Source: Oscillatoriales cyanobacterium CG2_30_40_61 | GTDB taxonomy: Bacteria > Cyanobacteriota > Cyanobacteriia > Cyanobacteriales > Microcoleaceae | DNA: 32,029 nt | NCBI GenBank assembly: GCA_001873365.1 | Contig: MNYZ01000115.1 | Coordinates: 1-32,029 of the forward strand | Direction: 5' to 3' | In this document: one piece after another, positions 30,105-32,029 of the stretch | How positions within the stretch are numbered: the first letter of the stretch is position 1 | How the letters are laid out: every line of letters begins with the position of its first letter | Position numbers and translations under genes: made by a program | The notes under the pieces: generated by a model | Databases searched by the model: none | Told to the model about the DNA's origin: nothing | Seen by the model: only the letters and a program-made list of their open reading frames with translations

Positions 30105-31310
30105 TTAATTTTCAGGTAGGGATAACAAAATTAACTGTCGATTAATTAGCGATCGCACCCCCGCTAAATCAAAAGATACTTGAGTTAAAATTTCCCCAAC
30201 TGTCCGAGGAGATTCTGAACTTAGGTCACAGGCTTGGAGAAACTCAAATTCCGGATCAGATAAACTGATAATTTGATAATTATAGTCAAATAAACTCTGA
30301 CTCGGCCAGCCATTCATACAAGGACTACGTTCAGGAATAGCCGCTAATAAAGCCTGATCACTTGACCAATTATTCCTGGGTAAAGGGGAACGTCCGAGGA
30401 AAAATTCATAGTGACTGATCTCAGGATCGAGAAGTTCAATTAAACGATAGCGTTGGCGATCGCTCAATTGACTAGCCCGTTCTAGTAACTCCGGTGAGTC
30501 TCCAATTAAGCGCTCCAAATTCCAATAATTGGGATTAGAAAAACCCAGAAATTCCAAACCAGAAGCATCAATTAACTCAAACAAATTGTCAATATTGTAG
30601 TCAACTTCTTGAGGATGAACATACATATCAGCAAAACATTCATCTCGCTGATTTTCCCATCCCCAACGTTTAGATTCATAACTGACTAATCGATTAGTTT
30701 CCGGTAAAGCCTCAAAAATCTGACGACCAATTTTTACCCCGTCTTTATAATCCCCTTGTTTTTCACCTTGTAAAAGGGCGATCGCTTTTTGCATCAACTG
30801 AATTTCCCAGCGTCCCAATTCAGCATAGACAAAAATGTGCATTAACCCACCGGGGGCCAACTTTAAGGCCAAGGTTTGAATCCCGCGAATTGGATCGGGT
30901 AAATGGTGAAGAACACCAACACAGTTAATAAAATCAAACTGTCCGGGTAACTGTCCCGCATCATAGAGACTCAAACAGCGAAATTCTGGGGAGGGAGTAC
31001 CGGGGGTAGAAATTCCCGACCGACGACAGCGTTCTATGGCCGTTTGGATGGCTCCTTGACTCAGGTCGATCCCGATCACCGAAGCTTCTGGGTTGAGTTG
31101 AATTAAATACTCCGTACTCGAACCCGTGCCACAACCCGCATCTAAAATAGAGATAGGTTGGTTTTGGGGCTTCTGACCCGTACAAAAACTATAGGCTACC
31201 GGCCAAGACCATCGCCAGTTATAACCGGGGGGCGGTTCATCCAACAGGGGGTCAGGGGGAAAGGGATAGGTGTCATAAAGCCGTTTAACCGCAGAACTCA
31301 CTTCTTCCAT
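30105..31310 (-). CDS. Class I SAM-dependent methyltransferase
   Basis: This 401-residue protein has a Rossmann methyltransferase domain: motif I ILDAGCGTGSS (55-65), acidic Asp82 in VIGIDLS, and FDFINCVGVLHHLPDP with LKLAPGGLMHIFVY. The N-terminus contains VKRLYDTYPFPPDPLLDEPPPGYNWRW, a conserved lead seen in a cyanobacterial subgroup. A C-terminal part of about 200 residues (VHPQEVDYNIDNLFELIDASGLEFLGF onwards) is probably a substrate or partner domain. The substrate is not predictable. The start is an ATG. Confidence 0.85.
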   Translation of the reverse strand: MEEVSSAVKRLYDTYPFPPDPLLDEPPPGYNWRWSWPVAYSFCTGQKPQNQPISILDAGCGTGSSTEYLIQLNPEASVIGIDLSQGAIQTAIERCRRSGISTPGTPSPEFRCLSLYDAGQLPGQFDFINCVGVLHHLPDPIRGIQTLALKLAPGGLMHIFVYAELGRWEIQLMQKAIALLQGEKQGDYKDGVKIGRQIFEALPETNRLVSYESKRWGWENQRDECFADMYVHPQEVDYNIDNLFELIDASGLEFLGFSNPNYWNLERLIGDSPELLERASQLSDRQRYRLIELLDPEISHYEFFLGRSPLPRNNWSSDQALLAAIPERSPCMNGWPSQSLFDYNYQIISLSDPEFEFLQACDLSSESPRTVGEILTQVSFDLAGVRSLINRQLILLSLPEN

Positions 31311-32029
31311 CGTTGTAACCGATTAAAAATTTAGGGATTGATTGCTGTACAGTAGATCAAGAGATCAAAGTTTACTTGCAGTTGGGGGTCAACTGCCAAC
31401 GGTCAAACCTGAACCAGCCCCCAACGTAATAAAACTTATTCTTTTTTCTCAGATAACTACACTCAAGTCTATACAATAATTTAATTGTCGGTACGATTTT
31501 TTATCGAGAATTTGGGTCTAAAACCCCGTGCTTCTAGCACGGCTTTGGATTAAGATACAGATGGTTGGAATCCCCAAGGTGGGCGGTTGTGAAGCGGCTT
31601 TTAGTCGGCACCCTCGAACCTGAAAACTCCTTGAGAGTAACAATAAGGGTAGCGAAAACCTTGTAAAACAGAGCTAGAGAATCAACGCATTCTCATTACC
31701 AGAAAACACATAATTTGGTTTGATCAATTAAGGTAGGGCGGGACACGCCCGAACTCTAGGTCGTATCCTAGTACGCTTTTGGAGATAGACCCTCTGGGGT
31801 TGCCGTAAGTCAGGCTCGTCAATTGGTGACTTTTCACCATTGAAAGGTTTGAGTATTGCTTGAAAGAGATACGGTGCTTAAAGGTCAGTCGCTGAATTAA
31901 GAATCTCCGCCCGTTTACGCGCCGAGAGTGTCAAAAGTGTCTGGTTAATTAACCAAAATCCTTTTAATCTGAAAGATTAAATTGGCAACAACTCAAGCGC
32001 GGATAGGGTTGAAAGCGCAATGGTTCATA
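31311..32029. other. Gene-free right end of the window
   Basis: No convincing gene is seen in these 719 bp. Besides the IS-like hairpins there is a palindrome AGGGCG-GGACA-CGCCCG near 31735-31752, TGGTTAATTAACCA (31942-31955), and an 8-bp hairpin TTTAATCT-GAA-AGATTAAA near 31963-31981. ATGGTTCATA at the very end might begin a gene beyond the window. Confidence 0.5.
31516..31935 (+). mobile_element. Probable decayed IS200/IS605-type element (tnpB tail and end hairpins)
   Basis: At 31526-31542 CCGTGC-TTCTA-GCACGG is a hairpin with the look of an IS200/IS605 subterminal end. At 31904-31927 a second, imperfect hairpin (TCTC.GC.CG/CG.GC.GAGA, loop TTTA) is followed by GTGTCAA, like the right ends that follow tnpB genes. 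Just before it a frame reads VLKGQSLN and then a stop, and an earlier one reads AFGDRPSGVAVSQA, both suggestive of a tnpB 3' tail. No intact transposase frame exists between, so this would be an internally deleted, non-autonomous relic. The call rests on memory of such ends. Confidence 0.4.

Noticed and set aside
31560-31930. Group II intron, tRNA or RNase P RNA in the right-end region
   Set aside because: No domain V-like hairpin, cloverleaf or conserved RNase P core was recognised; the IS-end reading fits better.

Overview
The window looks like chromosomal DNA of a filamentous cyanobacterium, most likely an Oscillatoriales member of the Planktothrix type. The evidence is the many HIP1 octamers (GCGATCGC), the low GC, the heptanucleotide tandem repeats typical of cyanobacterial intergenic DNA, and genes special to cyanobacteria (FTR variable chain ftrV, a CYP38/TLP40-type lumenal cyclophilin, DUF3288, XisH/XisI). 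A small protein ending in RGSGR (PatX/PatS type) points to a filamentous lineage. The genus is inferred from general resemblance only.

Region 1 (1-5.7 kb): a large hybrid histidine kinase, open at the left edge, is followed 17 bp later by a REC-GGDEF diguanylate cyclase, together a phosphorelay/c-di-GMP pair. Chorismate mutase aroH comes next. Region 2 (5.7-11.4 kb), minus strand: secF, secD and pdhB (housekeeping), then modB and modA (molybdate uptake, with no modC in view). The gaps here are full of repeats: a foldback element, a nested TIR element carrying a 34-bp tandem array, and 20 copies of a heptamer.

Region 3 (11.4-16 kb) is an AT-rich accessory island. It holds three consecutive antitoxin genes, each behind an extended -10 promoter. 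The first two are followed by toxin stubs of about 20 codons and the third by an intact VapC. A STAND NTPase with a vMAP-type N-terminal HTH follows, and a XisH/XisI pair lies convergent to it. Region 4 (15.7-18.5 kb): a secreted DUF4189 protein overlaps a cyanobacterial histidine kinase with a degenerate ATP site. Beyond it are a GC-rich structured segment and a decayed internal fragment of tldD.

Region 5 (18.5-22.6 kb): two tandem small exported-peptide genes end in RGDGR-REN and RGSGR, the second being a PatX candidate with an inverted repeat at its start. DUF3288, ftrV, a YdcF-like protein and an HD phosphohydrolase follow. Region 6 (23-26 kb): a broken vMAP-HTH/AAA-like gene sits upstream of an intact AAA-like/GAF/GAF protein. 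Region 7 (26-31.3 kb) is housekeeping: cyclophilin, efp, accB, a GerMN protein, CsbD and a methyltransferase. Region 8 (31.3-32 kb) has no intact gene and seems to contain relics of IS200/IS605-type ends.

The most interesting items are the tandem RGSGR/RGDGR peptide genes with their operator-like inverted repeat, the antitoxin series with truncated toxins, and the two vMAP/STAND loci (one intact, one decaying).
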